A stretch of DNA of 61,501 nucleotides, taken from the NCBI GenBank assembly GCA_013349585.1, contig DUZG01000007.1:1-61501 (forward strand), given 5' to 3'. Of this stretch, positions 28,112-40,248 are shown in pieces. Within the stretch, counting starts at the first letter, position 1, and each line of letters begins with the position of its first letter. A model generated the notes under the pieces. That model was not told the DNA's origin. It did not search any database and was given only the letters and a program-made list of their open reading frames with translations. This DNA comes from Nitrospinota bacterium. GTDB taxonomy: Bacteria > Nitrospinota > Nitrospinia > Nitrospinales > VA-1. Position numbers and translations under genes: made by a program.

Positions 28112-28880
28112 TCAGTTACCTATCCAAGCCTTACCCCACAACCACTCGCTCCAGAGTAAAAATATAAACTTTCCTGCGCCCGCCTTCTTTAATGTTTTTG
28201 CTGCCTCATTTGCAGTTACCCCGGTTTTAAATACATCATCCACCAGTAAAACATTTTTCCCTGCGACACATTCTGGACGATTGACCTCAAAAGCTCCTTT
28301 AATATTTTGCCCTCTTTCTGCTTTGGTTTTGGTTGCCTTCGGAGAGGTCACCATGACTCGCTTTAACAAAGCACTTTCCAAGGGAGCATGCAAAACCCCC
28401 TCAACCTGACGAGCCAAAAGAAAAGCCTGATCAAACCCTCTCTCTCATTTTGTTAAAGTGTAACGGAATCGGAGACACAATTAAAACCCAGTATTCCTTA
28501 CCATATTCGGAAAAATATTTTCCAAGCAAACAATCAATATCAGATAGAACACCCAGCTGTTTCTGATATTTGAAATGATGGATCAATTGCCGCAAGACGG
28601 TATCATAATGGCCCAACGATCGCGCTCGATCAAACCTATAAGGACTTTACCTACACACCCCACAAATAAATTCTTCTTGCGGATAGTTATAAAAAACATC
28701 TACAGGAACTCCACAAACAAAGCATATTGGGGTATGGATAAGGGCAATATCATTAAAGCAGATGCAGCAAAGATATTCACCTCCCTCTCGCCTGTCGCCG
28801 CTAAAAAATATACAGTTTTGCGGAAAAAGTAGATTTAAAACAGCTAGAAGCCATTTGAATCCAGACCGAGAAGTTTTCAC
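28112..28880 (-). pseudogene. comF-like phosphoribosyltransferase gene broken by a stop and a frameshift
   Basis: The N-terminal piece has the ComF zinc-ribbon cysteines (CCICFNDIAL, PICFVCGVPV, FICGVCR), then an in-frame TAA, then in the same frame SPYRFDRARSLGHYDTVLRQ and IHHFKYQKQL, the conserved middle. At MRERV the frame ends with TGA; a one-base shift in the AGAGAGAG run restores ERGFDQAFLLARQVEGV and the PRPP loop VLLVDDVFKTGVTANEA. ComF/GntX proteins act in DNA uptake. The last frame ends with a shortened C-terminus. Two separate lesions make loss of function likely. Confidence 0.85.
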
Positions 28881-29022
28881 AAGATTATCCTGACGATATA
28901 AGAAGCCACTACAAAGGCATACTTTTTTTATTCCATAAATGTAACAGTATCAAAGGTTTTTATATTTTTCGTTTATTTTTTATGATAAAGTTTTCGGCTT
29001 AACAATTCCTTAATAAATTTTT

Positions 29023-30231
29023 ATGAACAAGAATCAAAAAATTGCCCTACTAACGAAAAAACATGTTGCCCAAACTTATGGGCGATACCCTATTGCACTA
29101 GTAAGGGGAAAAGGCTCGAAAGTATGGGATAAAGCTGGCAAGCAATATTTGGATTTTGTGAGCGGCCTTGCCGTTGACAACTTGGGTCACTGCCACCCAG
29201 CGGTTGTTTCTGCAATTCAAAAACAGGCAAAAACACTACTGCATGTTTCCAATTTATATCATATCGAACCGCAATCTCAATTAGCGGAACAGCTCACATC
29301 TCTCTGTTTTGCTGATAAATTTTTCTTTTGCAACAGTGGCACCGAAGCCATCGAATCGGCAATAAAGCTTGCGAGGAAATTTTCATTTGATCAAGGGCAT
29401 ACAGACCGCATAGAAATTATAACAATGCATGACTCCTTTCATGGCCGGTCGATGGGGGCTTTGTCAGCAACTGCCCAGAAAAAATTCCACACCGGATTCC
29501 AACCTCTCTTGCCAGGATTTAAATATGTGCCATTCAACAATATCCCAGCAGTTAAAAAGGCAATCAGCAAAAAAACATGTGCCCTATTGGTAGAACCCAT
29601 TCAAGGGGAAGGCGGTGTAAACGTACCCAACCCCTCCTATCTTAAAGATTTAAAATCACTCTGCAGAAAAAATGACCTGCTATTGATATTCGATGAAGTA
29701 CAAACGGGATTTGGTCGAACCGGAAAACTATTTGCCCACGAACTATTTAAGACCAAGCCCGACATTATAACTCTTGCGAAGGCTTTGGGAGGCGGGATGG
29801 CCATAGGCGCCATGGCCGCTACAAATCGAGTTATGAAATCATTCGTGCCTGGAACTCACGCCGCTACGTTTGGAGGCAACCCTCTTGCTTGCGCGGCAGC
29901 CTTAGCATCCCTAAAAGTCATCACTGGAAAGGGGTTTTTAAAAAAGGCATTAGAAACAGGAGCATACTTTTCTGAATGTCTGCAAAAACTAGCGCAGCAA
30001 CACTCCACAATCAAAGATGTCCGCGGCAAAGGGATGATATTAGCAATAGAACTTGATAAACCGGGAGCACAGGTTGTTCTCGATTGTATGGAAAAGGGTT
30101 TTCTGATCAATTGCATTCAACAAAATGTTTTGCGTTTTCTTCCTCCTTTAAATATTTCCCGTAAAGATATAAGTAGCCTGATGCCTGTTTTATCTGAAAG
30201 CCTACTTCGACTATCAAAAAGTAAAATATAA
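29023..30231 (+). CDS. argD: Acetylornithine aminotransferase
   Basis: A class III PLP aminotransferase converting N-acetylglutamate semialdehyde to N-acetylornithine in arginine synthesis. The 402-residue enzyme has LDFVSGLAVDNLGHCHPAVV near the N-terminus, FCNSGTEAIESAIKLAR (PLP phosphate), FDEVQTGFGRTGKLFAHE, and the PLP lysine in LAKALGGGMAIGAMAAT (about residue 248). It is followed after 15 bases by argF, which supports argD over other omega-aminotransferases. A succinyl-diaminopimelate aminotransferase role is also possible for this family. Confidence 0.95.
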   Translation: MNKNQKIALLTKKHVAQTYGRYPIALVRGKGSKVWDKAGKQYLDFVSGLAVDNLGHCHPAVVSAIQKQAKTLLHVSNLYHIEPQSQLAEQLTSLCFADKFFFCNSGTEAIESAIKLARKFSFDQGHTDRIEIITMHDSFHGRSMGALSATAQKKFHTGFQPLLPGFKYVPFNNIPAVKKAISKKTCALLVEPIQGEGGVNVPNPSYLKDLKSLCRKNDLLLIFDEVQTGFGRTGKLFAHELFKTKPDIITLAKALGGGMAIGAMAATNRVMKSFVPGTHAATFGGNPLACAAALASLKVITGKGFLKKALETGAYFSECLQKLAQQHSTIKDVRGKGMILAIELDKPGAQVVLDCMEKGFLINCIQQNVLRFLPPLNISRKDISSLMPVLSESLLRLSKSKI

Positions 30232-30246
30232 TTTCGGAATAAATTC

Positions 30247-31146
30247 ATGAAAAAAGATCTCTTAACCGTCAACGACTTTAGCCGCAAAGAAGTTCTGACA
30301 CTCTTTGAAAAATCAACAGACTTAAAAGAGAAAAGAAAAAATGGCATAGAGCATCTTCCTTTAAAAGGTAAATCTCTAGGTATGATTTTCAACAAGCATT
30401 CCACCCGAACTCGAATTTCTTTTGAGGTTGGAATGTACGAACTTGGCGGGCAAGCTCTTTTCCTAACTGGAGACCAATTACAGTTGAATCGCGGGGAAAC
30501 ACTTAAAGATTGCGCACAAGTACTCTCCCGCTATCTGAATGGAATTTTAATTCGCACTCATGGCCATCAGGAAGTTGTTGATCTGGCCGAGCATGCAACC
30601 ATACCTGTCATTAATGGGCTCACAGATTTAAATCACCCCGTCCAGATTCTGGCTGATATTTTTACGGTTAAAGAAAAATTCGGAAAAATAGAAAACATAA
30701 AAATAGCTTATGTAGGCGACTGCAACAATGTAACCTATTCTTGGATGACAGGAGCATCATTGATGGGAATGGAATTGGCCATCGCCTGCCCTCCCGACTT
30801 CAAACCTGATTCATTACCCGCCCTTAGCGGAAATGGGAAAGTTGAATTTATTGAAGATCCAATAAAAGCTGTAAAAGATGCCGATATCATTTACACCGAT
30901 GTTTGGATAAGCATGGGCGATACCGGCGACCTGGAGAAAAAAGAAAAACTTCTGGCTCCCTATCAGATTAATCAGAAGCTATTAGATGCCACCGGAAAGA
31001 AAACATTAGTAATGCATTGTCTGCCGGCCCACCGTGGCATGGAAATCACACCTGAAGTTCTAGATGGAAAAGATTCCATTGTTTTTGATCAAGCAGAGAA
31101 CAGGTTGCATGTGCAAAAAGCCATTCTTGAAACATTGTTATCCTAG
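30247..31146 (+). CDS. argF: Ornithine carbamoyltransferase
   Basis: OTCase forms citrulline from ornithine and carbamoyl phosphate. The 299-residue protein has the carbamoyl phosphate motif STRTRISFEVG (about residues 48-58), the RTHGHQEV segment, DLNHPVQILADIFT, and the ornithine-loop HCLPAHRGMEIT with its catalytic Cys (about residue 258). Length is normal. It directly follows argD and precedes an MscS-like gene. The GHQEV segment and length match anabolic enzymes. Confidence 0.97.
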   Translation: MKKDLLTVNDFSRKEVLTLFEKSTDLKEKRKNGIEHLPLKGKSLGMIFNKHSTRTRISFEVGMYELGGQALFLTGDQLQLNRGETLKDCAQVLSRYLNGILIRTHGHQEVVDLAEHATIPVINGLTDLNHPVQILADIFTVKEKFGKIENIKIAYVGDCNNVTYSWMTGASLMGMELAIACPPDFKPDSLPALSGNGKVEFIEDPIKAVKDADIIYTDVWISMGDTGDLEKKEKLLAPYQINQKLLDATGKKTLVMHCLPAHRGMEITPEVLDGKDSIVFDQAENRLHVQKAILETLLS

Positions 31147-31210
31147 CCAAATCAATGATATAGTCCCAGCTCTTCAAACGAAAATAATAATAACAAACGC
31201 GAAGACCGCA

Positions 31211-34007
<2,797 letters not shown>

Positions 34008-34024
34008 ATATTTTCGTTAAACCT

Positions 34025-34381
34025 CTATGGGTCACCTATAATTCCGTGAATCTTAAACTCGTAGATATCATAGCCAGACCGCTTTGGTAGTGAGGACTGA
34101 ATAACGGCTCTTAGCAATTCAACTTTTCCGGAGTCCATCCACCCCATGAAACGATTGAATATTTTTTCTGGGAAATACAAGGTCAGGTTCAATCGAGCCC
34201 TTTGATACACAAACTGGGTTCCCGACCGCATTGGATTACTTTGTAGCGGTTTATACTCAACATGTCCTTCGAGCATATAATCCGCAATCTCTCGCCATTC
34301 TTCACCGACCTTCAGCAAATTTTCTCGAATCATCGAAAGCAGTCTCCCTTGTTCGGGAAGTTCGTAGCTATAACTTTTCAT
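34025..34381 (-). CDS. Conserved-looking protein of unknown function
   Basis: A 118-residue soluble protein that matches no family I recognise. It has a helical N-terminal half (SYELPEQGRLLSMIRENLLK) and a C-terminal half with alternating hydrophobic strands (RARLNLTLYFPEKIFNRFMG). No signal peptide, membrane segment or cysteine cluster. It starts 8 bases downstream of the methyltransferase gene on the same strand, so the two are probably co-transcribed and may act together. Codon and residue content look like a real gene. Confidence 0.6.
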   Translation of the reverse strand: MKSYSYELPEQGRLLSMIRENLLKVGEEWREIADYMLEGHVEYKPLQSNPMRSGTQFVYQRARLNLTLYFPEKIFNRFMGWMDSGKVELLRAVIQSSLPKRSGYDIYEFKIHGIIGDP

Positions 34382-34389
34382 AAATTCTT

Positions 34390-35193
34390 TTACGCAATCA
34401 ATTTGGCGCGCAAAGCCAAAAAGAGAGGTATCTCTTTTCGTGAACGGTTTTCGGCTTTTGCTCTTTTTCCTGGCTGACTCTTTTTATTTGATATCCACTC
34501 TTCCAGCCCGTCGACAGCAAACCCTGCGCTCGAAAGCGCCGTAACATAACTTTCAAGAGGACGGTGATAGGTGAGGGTAAAGGAGTTTTCATCTGCAAAA
34601 GGAGGTGTAAGGATAGGCACACTTGTCTCAGTTCTATAATGATCTACTCTTCTATATTCAATTTTTTTCTCATCATCCCACCCCCAATGAGTCTGCCTTG
34701 GTATTCGAAAACAGGGATGCGTCATCACCACAACAAAATAACCTTGAGGTTTTAATCCAATTGCAGCATTTTCAAATAAAGCTTCCATATTTTCAATATT
34801 CTGTATGGCCATCAAGCAGGCCATTCCATCGAAGCGGTCTTTTGCAAAGTTTGTTGAATCCGACACATCTCCAACACGAAAACGTATCTTAGAATTTGAA
34901 CGGGATTTCGCATGGTTGATAAGCTCAGCAGAAGAATCAAGCCCTTCGACATGCATTCCCTTTTGCGACAGAAATCGTGAAAAAACCCCTTGTCCACAAG
35001 CTAGATCAAGTATTCTGTCACCCTTCTTGGGACTCAACATTTCAAACACACCTGGCATAATAATATCTTTTTGAAAATCGGTGCCTTGCGCACCTACCAA
35101 CGTGTCATACCAGCGCGAGGCTTGATCCCATAAGGTAATTGTCTTTTTATTAGGAGAAGCGCTCCTTCTTCTTACTTCTGGTTTTCTTTTCAC
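34390..35193 (-). CDS. Class I SAM-dependent methyltransferase
   Basis: A 267-residue protein. After a basic leader (KRKPEVRRRSASPNKK) comes WDQASRWYDTLVGAQGTDFQ, motif I RILDLACGQGVFSRFLSQKG (about residues 60-79), VEGLDSSAELINHAKSRS, RFRVGDVSD and FDGMACLMAIQNIENMEALF, the Methyltransf_11/25 pattern. GTG start. The C-terminus is rich in Lys and Arg (SNKKSQPGKRAKAENRSRKE), unusual for the family and possibly for nucleic-acid contact. Paired with the 118-residue unknown gene. Confidence 0.85.
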   Translation of the reverse strand: MKRKPEVRRRSASPNKKTITLWDQASRWYDTLVGAQGTDFQKDIIMPGVFEMLSPKKGDRILDLACGQGVFSRFLSQKGMHVEGLDSSAELINHAKSRSNSKIRFRVGDVSDSTNFAKDRFDGMACLMAIQNIENMEALFENAAIGLKPQGYFVVVMTHPCFRIPRQTHWGWDDEKKIEYRRVDHYRTETSVPILTPPFADENSFTLTYHRPLESYVTALSSAGFAVDGLEEWISNKKSQPGKRAKAENRSRKEIPLFLALRAKLIA

Positions 35194-35330
35194 AATATTT
35201 CCCTAAGTATTTAATATAAAAAACCAAATGCATTCACACTGGCGGGGATGAAAGAAATAATCTATACTTTAAATGACTGAAAAAGTTTTTTTCCTGCACT
35301 AAAAAACCCAATCCTCGGCTAAAACTCCTC

Positions 35331-35792
35331 ATGAACAATTTGATAGGTAAACACCGCATTAAGTTTTTTTTTCTTTATATGCTTATCGTTTCCTGTGGAA
35401 CCCTGGATCCCTTTAAACAAAGCCAGAAAGAGCTGGATATAAAAATCCAAGCTTTCAATTTTGAGTTCGAAAGCAAGGCGTTTGCCCGGGCGGCACGATT
35501 CGTCCATCCAGATCTTCTTAAAGATTTTCTGCAGAAATCATTAGAGGTTTCTAAAAAAACTACTTTTTTAGAAAATACCACCCTCGATTTAAAACTCTTC
35601 AAAGACGATCAGCCGGTTCGTCTTACTCCTTCTGATTCTGCAGAAGATTTCAACAGAAGTGAAGTAACGATACGTTATCAAGTTACCATCCTGCCCAGCA
35701 CCAAGTTGAAAACCATTATAGTGACACAAGAATGGATAAAGCTTAAAGATACCTGGGTCGTGATTCCAAAAATCGATTCCTACTTGAACTAA
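35331..35792 (+). CDS. Putative lipoprotein of unknown function
   Basis: A 153-residue protein with a short basic N-terminus (MNNLIGKHRIK), a hydrophobic stretch FFFLYMLIVSCG and a lipobox-like IVSC ending at about residue 22, so it is probably lipid-modified. The mature part is helical near the start (QSQKELDIKIQAFNFEFESK) and then beta-rich (SEVTIRYQVTILPSTKLKT, TWVVIPKIDSYLN), resembling small NTF2- or DUF4878-like domains, but no family can be assigned firmly. It converges with sfsA. Confidence 0.65.
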   Translation: MNNLIGKHRIKFFFLYMLIVSCGTLDPFKQSQKELDIKIQAFNFEFESKAFARAARFVHPDLLKDFLQKSLEVSKKTTFLENTTLDLKLFKDDQPVRLTPSDSAEDFNRSEVTIRYQVTILPSTKLKTIIVTQEWIKLKDTWVVIPKIDSYLN

Positions 35793-35799
35793 AATCCAA

Positions 35800-36489
35800 C
35801 TATAGAACCACTTCAATGGGTTCATTTAGAGAAATGGTGGTGGGTGTCACCTTGCAATTTATCCCATAAAGCTCCACACCCTTTTCTTCCGCTAGTCGCA
35901 AGTACTTACCAAACTCAGGATCAATATCATCGTTGCAGGTTATCGATTTTGTATCTGACCTCTGCGACACAAACAAGACTGCGGTGCGATAGCCTTTACC
36001 ACAAAACTCTATCAACTCTTTAACATGCTTGATGCCCCTCTTTGTCGGTGCATCGGGGAACTTTCCAATTCCGTCTTCCACCAGACTCACTGATTTCACT
36101 TCCACATAAGCGGAGTTTTTTGGAAAGCCCAATCGAAAATCGAATCTACTATTACAAGCCTTGACCTCACTGGCAAAGCTGGAATAGCCCGAAAGAAAAG
36201 GAAGAGATTGTTCCATCAATCCATTCGCCACCAAAGAATTTGCAAACGCCGGAAATGTTGATACCCAGATCGATCCATGCCGAACAAGAACAAGCGTATA
36301 ATCTGTTTTTCTTTTTTCGCTGGGTTGATGCACGAGCATGACTTTACGATTTGCAAGCAATAAACCAGGCAACCTGCCAGGATCGGGAACATGCGTCAGA
36401 GTTTCTTTACCCTCGATTTCCACCCGCGCAAGATATCGATTCGGTCTTTCCAGAAACACACCCTCTACGATTTTTTCTCCAAATTTCAT
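35800..36489 (-). CDS. sfsA: SfsA-family nucleic-acid-binding/nuclease protein
   Basis: A 229-residue protein of the SfsA family: VEGVFLERPNRYLARVEIEG with THVPDPGRLPGLL near the N-terminus, the nuclease-like AYVEVKSVSLVEDGIGKFPD (Glu and Lys of the PD-(D/E)xK-like core, about residues 107-130), APTKRGIKHVKELIEFCG and the C-terminal DIDPEFGKYLRLAEEKGVEL. In E. coli it was named as a sugar-fermentation stimulator and binds DNA; the nuclease role rests on fold. It lies 70 bases downstream of nuoM. Confidence 0.93.
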   Translation of the reverse strand: MKFGEKIVEGVFLERPNRYLARVEIEGKETLTHVPDPGRLPGLLLANRKVMLVHQPSEKRKTDYTLVLVRHGSIWVSTFPAFANSLVANGLMEQSLPFLSGYSSFASEVKACNSRFDFRLGFPKNSAYVEVKSVSLVEDGIGKFPDAPTKRGIKHVKELIEFCGKGYRTAVLFVSQRSDTKSITCNDDIDPEFGKYLRLAEEKGVELYGINCKVTPTTISLNEPIEVVL

Positions 36490-36559
36490 AAATTGGAATC
36501 CGGGATTAAAATGTGTTGTTCTCGTTGAACAATGTCTCGCTGTGAGTTAAGTATTACGC

Positions 36560-38071
36560 CTAATGCTGGGCGCTATCTTTTTCCGCATCTAAATTGACGG
36601 TTTTCTCAAGGTGCAACAACGATTCAACGGAAGGAGACACGCGATCGATGAAGGGTTTTGGGTACAACCCAATCAACAAGATCAAAAGGCAGGCAGGAAG
36701 TAGAAGTTTGAATTCACCAGAATTAATGTCCGATACATTTTTAGAGTTGGAATTTTCCTGCATGGTTCCCTGAAACATATAAAGCATGTATATAGATGCA
36801 AATACAATTGATAGTCCACCCATCAGCACCAAAATGCCGGACAGGCTTGACAATAGATGAGAGGTCCAGACTCCCATCAATATCAAGAATTCGCCTACGA
36901 ACCCGTTCAAGCCGGGTAATCCTAGCGCGGCCAGCATGACGAGCATAAACGTTCCATAAAGAACCGGCATGGATTTGCTGAGTCCGCGCAACTCTGTAAG
37001 GTTTCGTGTGCCCATTCTTATTTCAATAAATCCTACAATTATAAATAGGGCCGAAGCTATGATTCCGTGATTGAGCATTTGTAAAATGCTGCCTTCAATG
37101 CCTTCTTCATTTCGAGCAAAAATTCCTAATACAATAAAGCCTAGATGACTGATGCTCGAATAGGCTACCAATGCCTTTATATCTTTTTGTGCAATAGCAA
37201 TCCAAGCCCCGTAAACCATTCCTGCTGCGGCCATGAGCCCTATAACTAGAGCCATACTCTCTACGGCATCTGGAAAGAGCGGTAGGCAAAAGCGTAAAAA
37301 ACCATAAGCCCCGGTTTTAGACATCGCACCTGTTAAAAGTATCAATGCGGGAATCGGGCATGCTACATAGGCGTGTGGTAACCAGCTATGCAGAGGAAAG
37401 ACAGGGATCTTAATCGCGAACGCCACAAAAAAGAATAGGAACATCCATATCTGCATGGAGGGATCGATGTGAGTAAGAGTCAAAATACGTAGATCAAACG
37501 TCACATCATGCGTAGCACCATAATGCACCATCGTTAAGGAAAGGATCGCAACCAACATCAATAGGCTACCCACCAATGTGAAGATCACAAACTTCATCGT
37601 CGCATACACACGACGTCCTTCACCCCAAATACCAATGATGAAGTAGGTTGGAACCAGCATTAACTCCCAGAACACATAAAACAAAATGGTATCCAATGCC
37701 AGGAAAACACCAAGTGTTCCGGCTTCCAGAGCTAGCATCAGAGCGACAAAATTTCTCAGACTTTTTTCCTGCTTCAATGAGAGTAGAATTGATATCATGC
37801 CGAGAAATGCCGTCAACACAACCATCCATAAACTGATACCATCAACCCCCACCAGGTAATTGATATGCAACGCAGGTACCCAATGCAAACTCTGCACAAA
37901 CTGCATTTGCGGATTACCCATATCAAAAGAAGCCAGCACCCACAAAGAGACGATCAAGGTGGCCGAAGCCGCACCTATGGCAATTGTCTTAATAAGACGG
38001 GTATTATCTCTGGAAACAAAAATCAGCAACAGTGCTGCAACCAGAGGAATCAAAATGATGAGGGATAACAT
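36560..38071 (-). CDS. nuoM: NADH-quinone oxidoreductase subunit M
   Basis: An antiporter-like proton-pumping subunit of the complex I membrane arm, 503 residues, about 14 membrane helices. Conserved features are the charged YFIIGIWGEGRRVYATMKFV helix (TM5 Glu), PLHSWLPHAYVACP, AYSSISHLGFIVLGIFARNE and the Lys of the central channel in AIAQKDIKALVAY. It starts 6 bases after nuoL and is the last nuo gene of the cluster. The following minus-strand gene is sfsA, not nuoN. Confidence 0.96.
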   Translation of the reverse strand: MLSLIILIPLVAALLLIFVSRDNTRLIKTIAIGAASATLIVSLWVLASFDMGNPQMQFVQSLHWVPALHINYLVGVDGISLWMVVLTAFLGMISILLSLKQEKSLRNFVALMLALEAGTLGVFLALDTILFYVFWELMLVPTYFIIGIWGEGRRVYATMKFVIFTLVGSLLMLVAILSLTMVHYGATHDVTFDLRILTLTHIDPSMQIWMFLFFFVAFAIKIPVFPLHSWLPHAYVACPIPALILLTGAMSKTGAYGFLRFCLPLFPDAVESMALVIGLMAAAGMVYGAWIAIAQKDIKALVAYSSISHLGFIVLGIFARNEEGIEGSILQMLNHGIIASALFIIVGFIEIRMGTRNLTELRGLSKSMPVLYGTFMLVMLAALGLPGLNGFVGEFLILMGVWTSHLLSSLSGILVLMGGLSIVFASIYMLYMFQGTMQENSNSKNVSDINSGEFKLLLPACLLILLIGLYPKPFIDRVSPSVESLLHLEKTVNLDAEKDSAQH

Positions 38072-38077
38072 TCTTCT

Positions 38078-39943
38078 CTACAGGAAAACTACAAATAATA
38101 AAATGACCACCATTCCAGCAATCATATTTAGCGCATAATTACGCACTCTGCCCGACTGCCAGACACTGATCCCGCGACTCACTTCTTTGATCTGAAATCC
38201 TATCTGATCTACGGCAAAGTCTATCCCCTCCTTTTCAGCTTTTTCTTCTAAAAAAGCACCAATAGCTTTGGTAGGTTTCACAATCAACAAGTCATAAATT
38301 TCATCAATATAATACTTATTAAATAACAAATCGTAAAGGGGAGCAAATGCCTCTTTAACTAATTCCATCCGCTTTTTGCCTGTAAAATAAAGCAATGCAG
38401 CGGTTACGATACCCCCTATGCCTACAAAGAGAGCGATCGTTTCCAAAGCTCCATCATGGTGGTGATGCACTTCGCGACCAAATACAGGCCCCAAGAATTC
38501 ATCGACCCATGGCCCCAGCACTCCGCCACCCAAAGCTAAAGTAGCTAAAATAAGTAAAGGCAAAACCATCAGAAGGGGCGATTCATGAGGGTGTGCCTCA
38601 GGACTCCTTGTCTTACCTATGAACGTATAAAAATAAACACGGAAAATATAAAATGCCGTCATGCCCGCGGTGAGAACTGCTATTGCCCAGAAAACAAAAT
38701 TTCCCATATCTTCGTGATAAGAACTGAGAATGATGGCTTCCTTACTAAAGTATCCACTCGTAAGAGGGAATCCGGCCAAAGCCAGAGCACCGATTAAAAA
38801 AGTCGCGTGTGTCAAAGGCATAATTTTTTGGAGTCCGCCCATCTTGCGAATATCCTGTTCTCCATCCAATGCGTGGATAACACTGCCCGCAGCAAGAAAA
38901 AGCAAAGCCTTAAAAAACGCGTGTGTCATCAGGTGGAACATACCCAAACTGTAAACCCCCAGTCCCATCGCAAGGAACATATAGCCCAATTGGCTCATGG
39001 TGGAATAAGCAATCACTCGTTTGATGTCGTATTGAACCATTCCCATGGTGCCTGCAAACACTGCGGTCAACACACCGACACCGGCAATGAGATACATCGT
39101 GTAAGGTGCCAACTCATACAAAACATGACAACGCGCAATAAGATAAACCCCGGCGGTAACCATGGTTGCGGCATGAATCAAGGCACTGACAGGAGTAGGC
39201 CCTTCCATCGCATCAGGTAACCAAGTATGTAGCGGAAGCTGTGCAGACTTTGCGAAAGCACCCACAAGCAGTAATAGAGTGATTAAAAGAATTTGGTCGT
39301 CATTCGGGCGAAACGTTCCCGGAGCAGCTGCAAAAACTTCAACAAAACTCAAGGTACCGAAAGATTCGAAAATCGCAAATGCCGCAATAACCATACCGAC
39401 ATCGCCAATCACATTCATAACAAATGCCTTACGCGCCGCAAGTACCGCGCTGGTCTTCTCTTTCCAGAACCCAATTAAGAGATAAGAAGCCAGACCGACC
39501 AAAGCCCAACCTACAATAAGGAAAAAGAAATCCGCCGCCGCTACAAGCACCAGCATAGAAAAAATGAACAAATTTAAATAAGCAAAAAACCGTGAATACT
39601 CGGGATCATCATGCATATAACTGACTGAGTACACATGGATCACAAAACCGACACCCGTAACAATCAGGAACATGAAAACAGAAAGTGGGTCAACCAGAAT
39701 GGCAAAATCTAGTTTAAAAGATGCCGCCGATATCCATTGATAGAGCACATGAACCCGGCCTACTCGTTCTTCCGCAGGCATAAAAAGCAAATCACTCAAC
39801 GCCACCAGAGATGCGAGAAAAGACGCACCTACAACACCGCAACCGATCCAGCCGGCCAGAGCCTTTGAGATTCGCTCTCCATACAAACTAAGGAAGATGA
39901 ATCCCGCCAGAGGAAATAATAAAATGAGCCAGCTACTTGACAA
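38078..39943 (-). CDS. nuoL: NADH-quinone oxidoreductase subunit L
   Basis: The distal antiporter-like proton-pumping subunit (621 residues, about 16 membrane helices) including the C-terminal lateral helix typical of NuoL, with FAPLYDLLFNKYYIDEIYDL before the last helix. Conserved segments include SYMHDDPEYSRFFAYLNLF, GWALVGLASYLLIGFWKEK (TM5 Glu), LPLHTWLPDAMEGPTPVSAL and AYSTMSQLGYMFLAMGLG. It starts 3 bases after nuoK. Confidence 0.97.
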   Translation of the reverse strand: MSSSWLILLFPLAGFIFLSLYGERISKALAGWIGCGVVGASFLASLVALSDLLFMPAEERVGRVHVLYQWISAASFKLDFAILVDPLSVFMFLIVTGVGFVIHVYSVSYMHDDPEYSRFFAYLNLFIFSMLVLVAAADFFFLIVGWALVGLASYLLIGFWKEKTSAVLAARKAFVMNVIGDVGMVIAAFAIFESFGTLSFVEVFAAAPGTFRPNDDQILLITLLLLVGAFAKSAQLPLHTWLPDAMEGPTPVSALIHAATMVTAGVYLIARCHVLYELAPYTMYLIAGVGVLTAVFAGTMGMVQYDIKRVIAYSTMSQLGYMFLAMGLGVYSLGMFHLMTHAFFKALLFLAAGSVIHALDGEQDIRKMGGLQKIMPLTHATFLIGALALAGFPLTSGYFSKEAIILSSYHEDMGNFVFWAIAVLTAGMTAFYIFRVYFYTFIGKTRSPEAHPHESPLLMVLPLLILATLALGGGVLGPWVDEFLGPVFGREVHHHHDGALETIALFVGIGGIVTAALLYFTGKKRMELVKEAFAPLYDLLFNKYYIDEIYDLLIVKPTKAIGAFLEEKAEKEGIDFAVDQIGFQIKEVSRGISVWQSGRVRNYALNMIAGMVVILLFVVFL

Positions 39944-39946
39944 AGA

Positions 39947-40246
39947 TTACCCTTTCAGCGCATCGATATGATCCACATCCATTTCATGCCGGGTGCGGAA
40001 AATTGTAAGAATAATAGCCAGTCCTACCACTACTTCGGCGGCGGCAACGGTCATAATAAACAAAGCAAAAATTTGGCCATCGAGAGAGTTTAAAAAACTC
40101 GAATAAGTGATCAGAAGAAAGTTCACCGAATTGAGCATCAACTCCACCGACATAAACATGATCAACGGATTTTTGCGAATGACAAATCCACAGGCTCCGA
40201 TGCAAAACACCGATGCACTCACTAGCAAAACAAATTCCTGACCCAT
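39947..40246 (-). CDS. nuoK: NADH-quinone oxidoreductase subunit K
   Basis: A small membrane-arm subunit, 99 residues with three helices, and the two conserved glutamates within MFMSVELMLNSVNFLL and AAAEVVVGLAIILTIFR. The frame is open upstream to 40291, but the ATG of MGQEFVLL at 40246 gives normal length and starts just 2 bases after nuoJ. Confidence 0.95.
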   Translation of the reverse strand: MGQEFVLLVSASVFCIGACGFVIRKNPLIMFMSVELMLNSVNFLLITYSSFLNSLDGQIFALFIMTVAAAEVVVGLAIILTIFRTRHEMDVDHIDALKG

Positions 40247-40248
40247 AT

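Noticed and set aside
31064-31210. Upstream start for the MscS-like protein
   Set aside because: It lies inside argF and adds a stretch without signal-peptide character; the ATG at 31211 leads straight into a signal-like helix.
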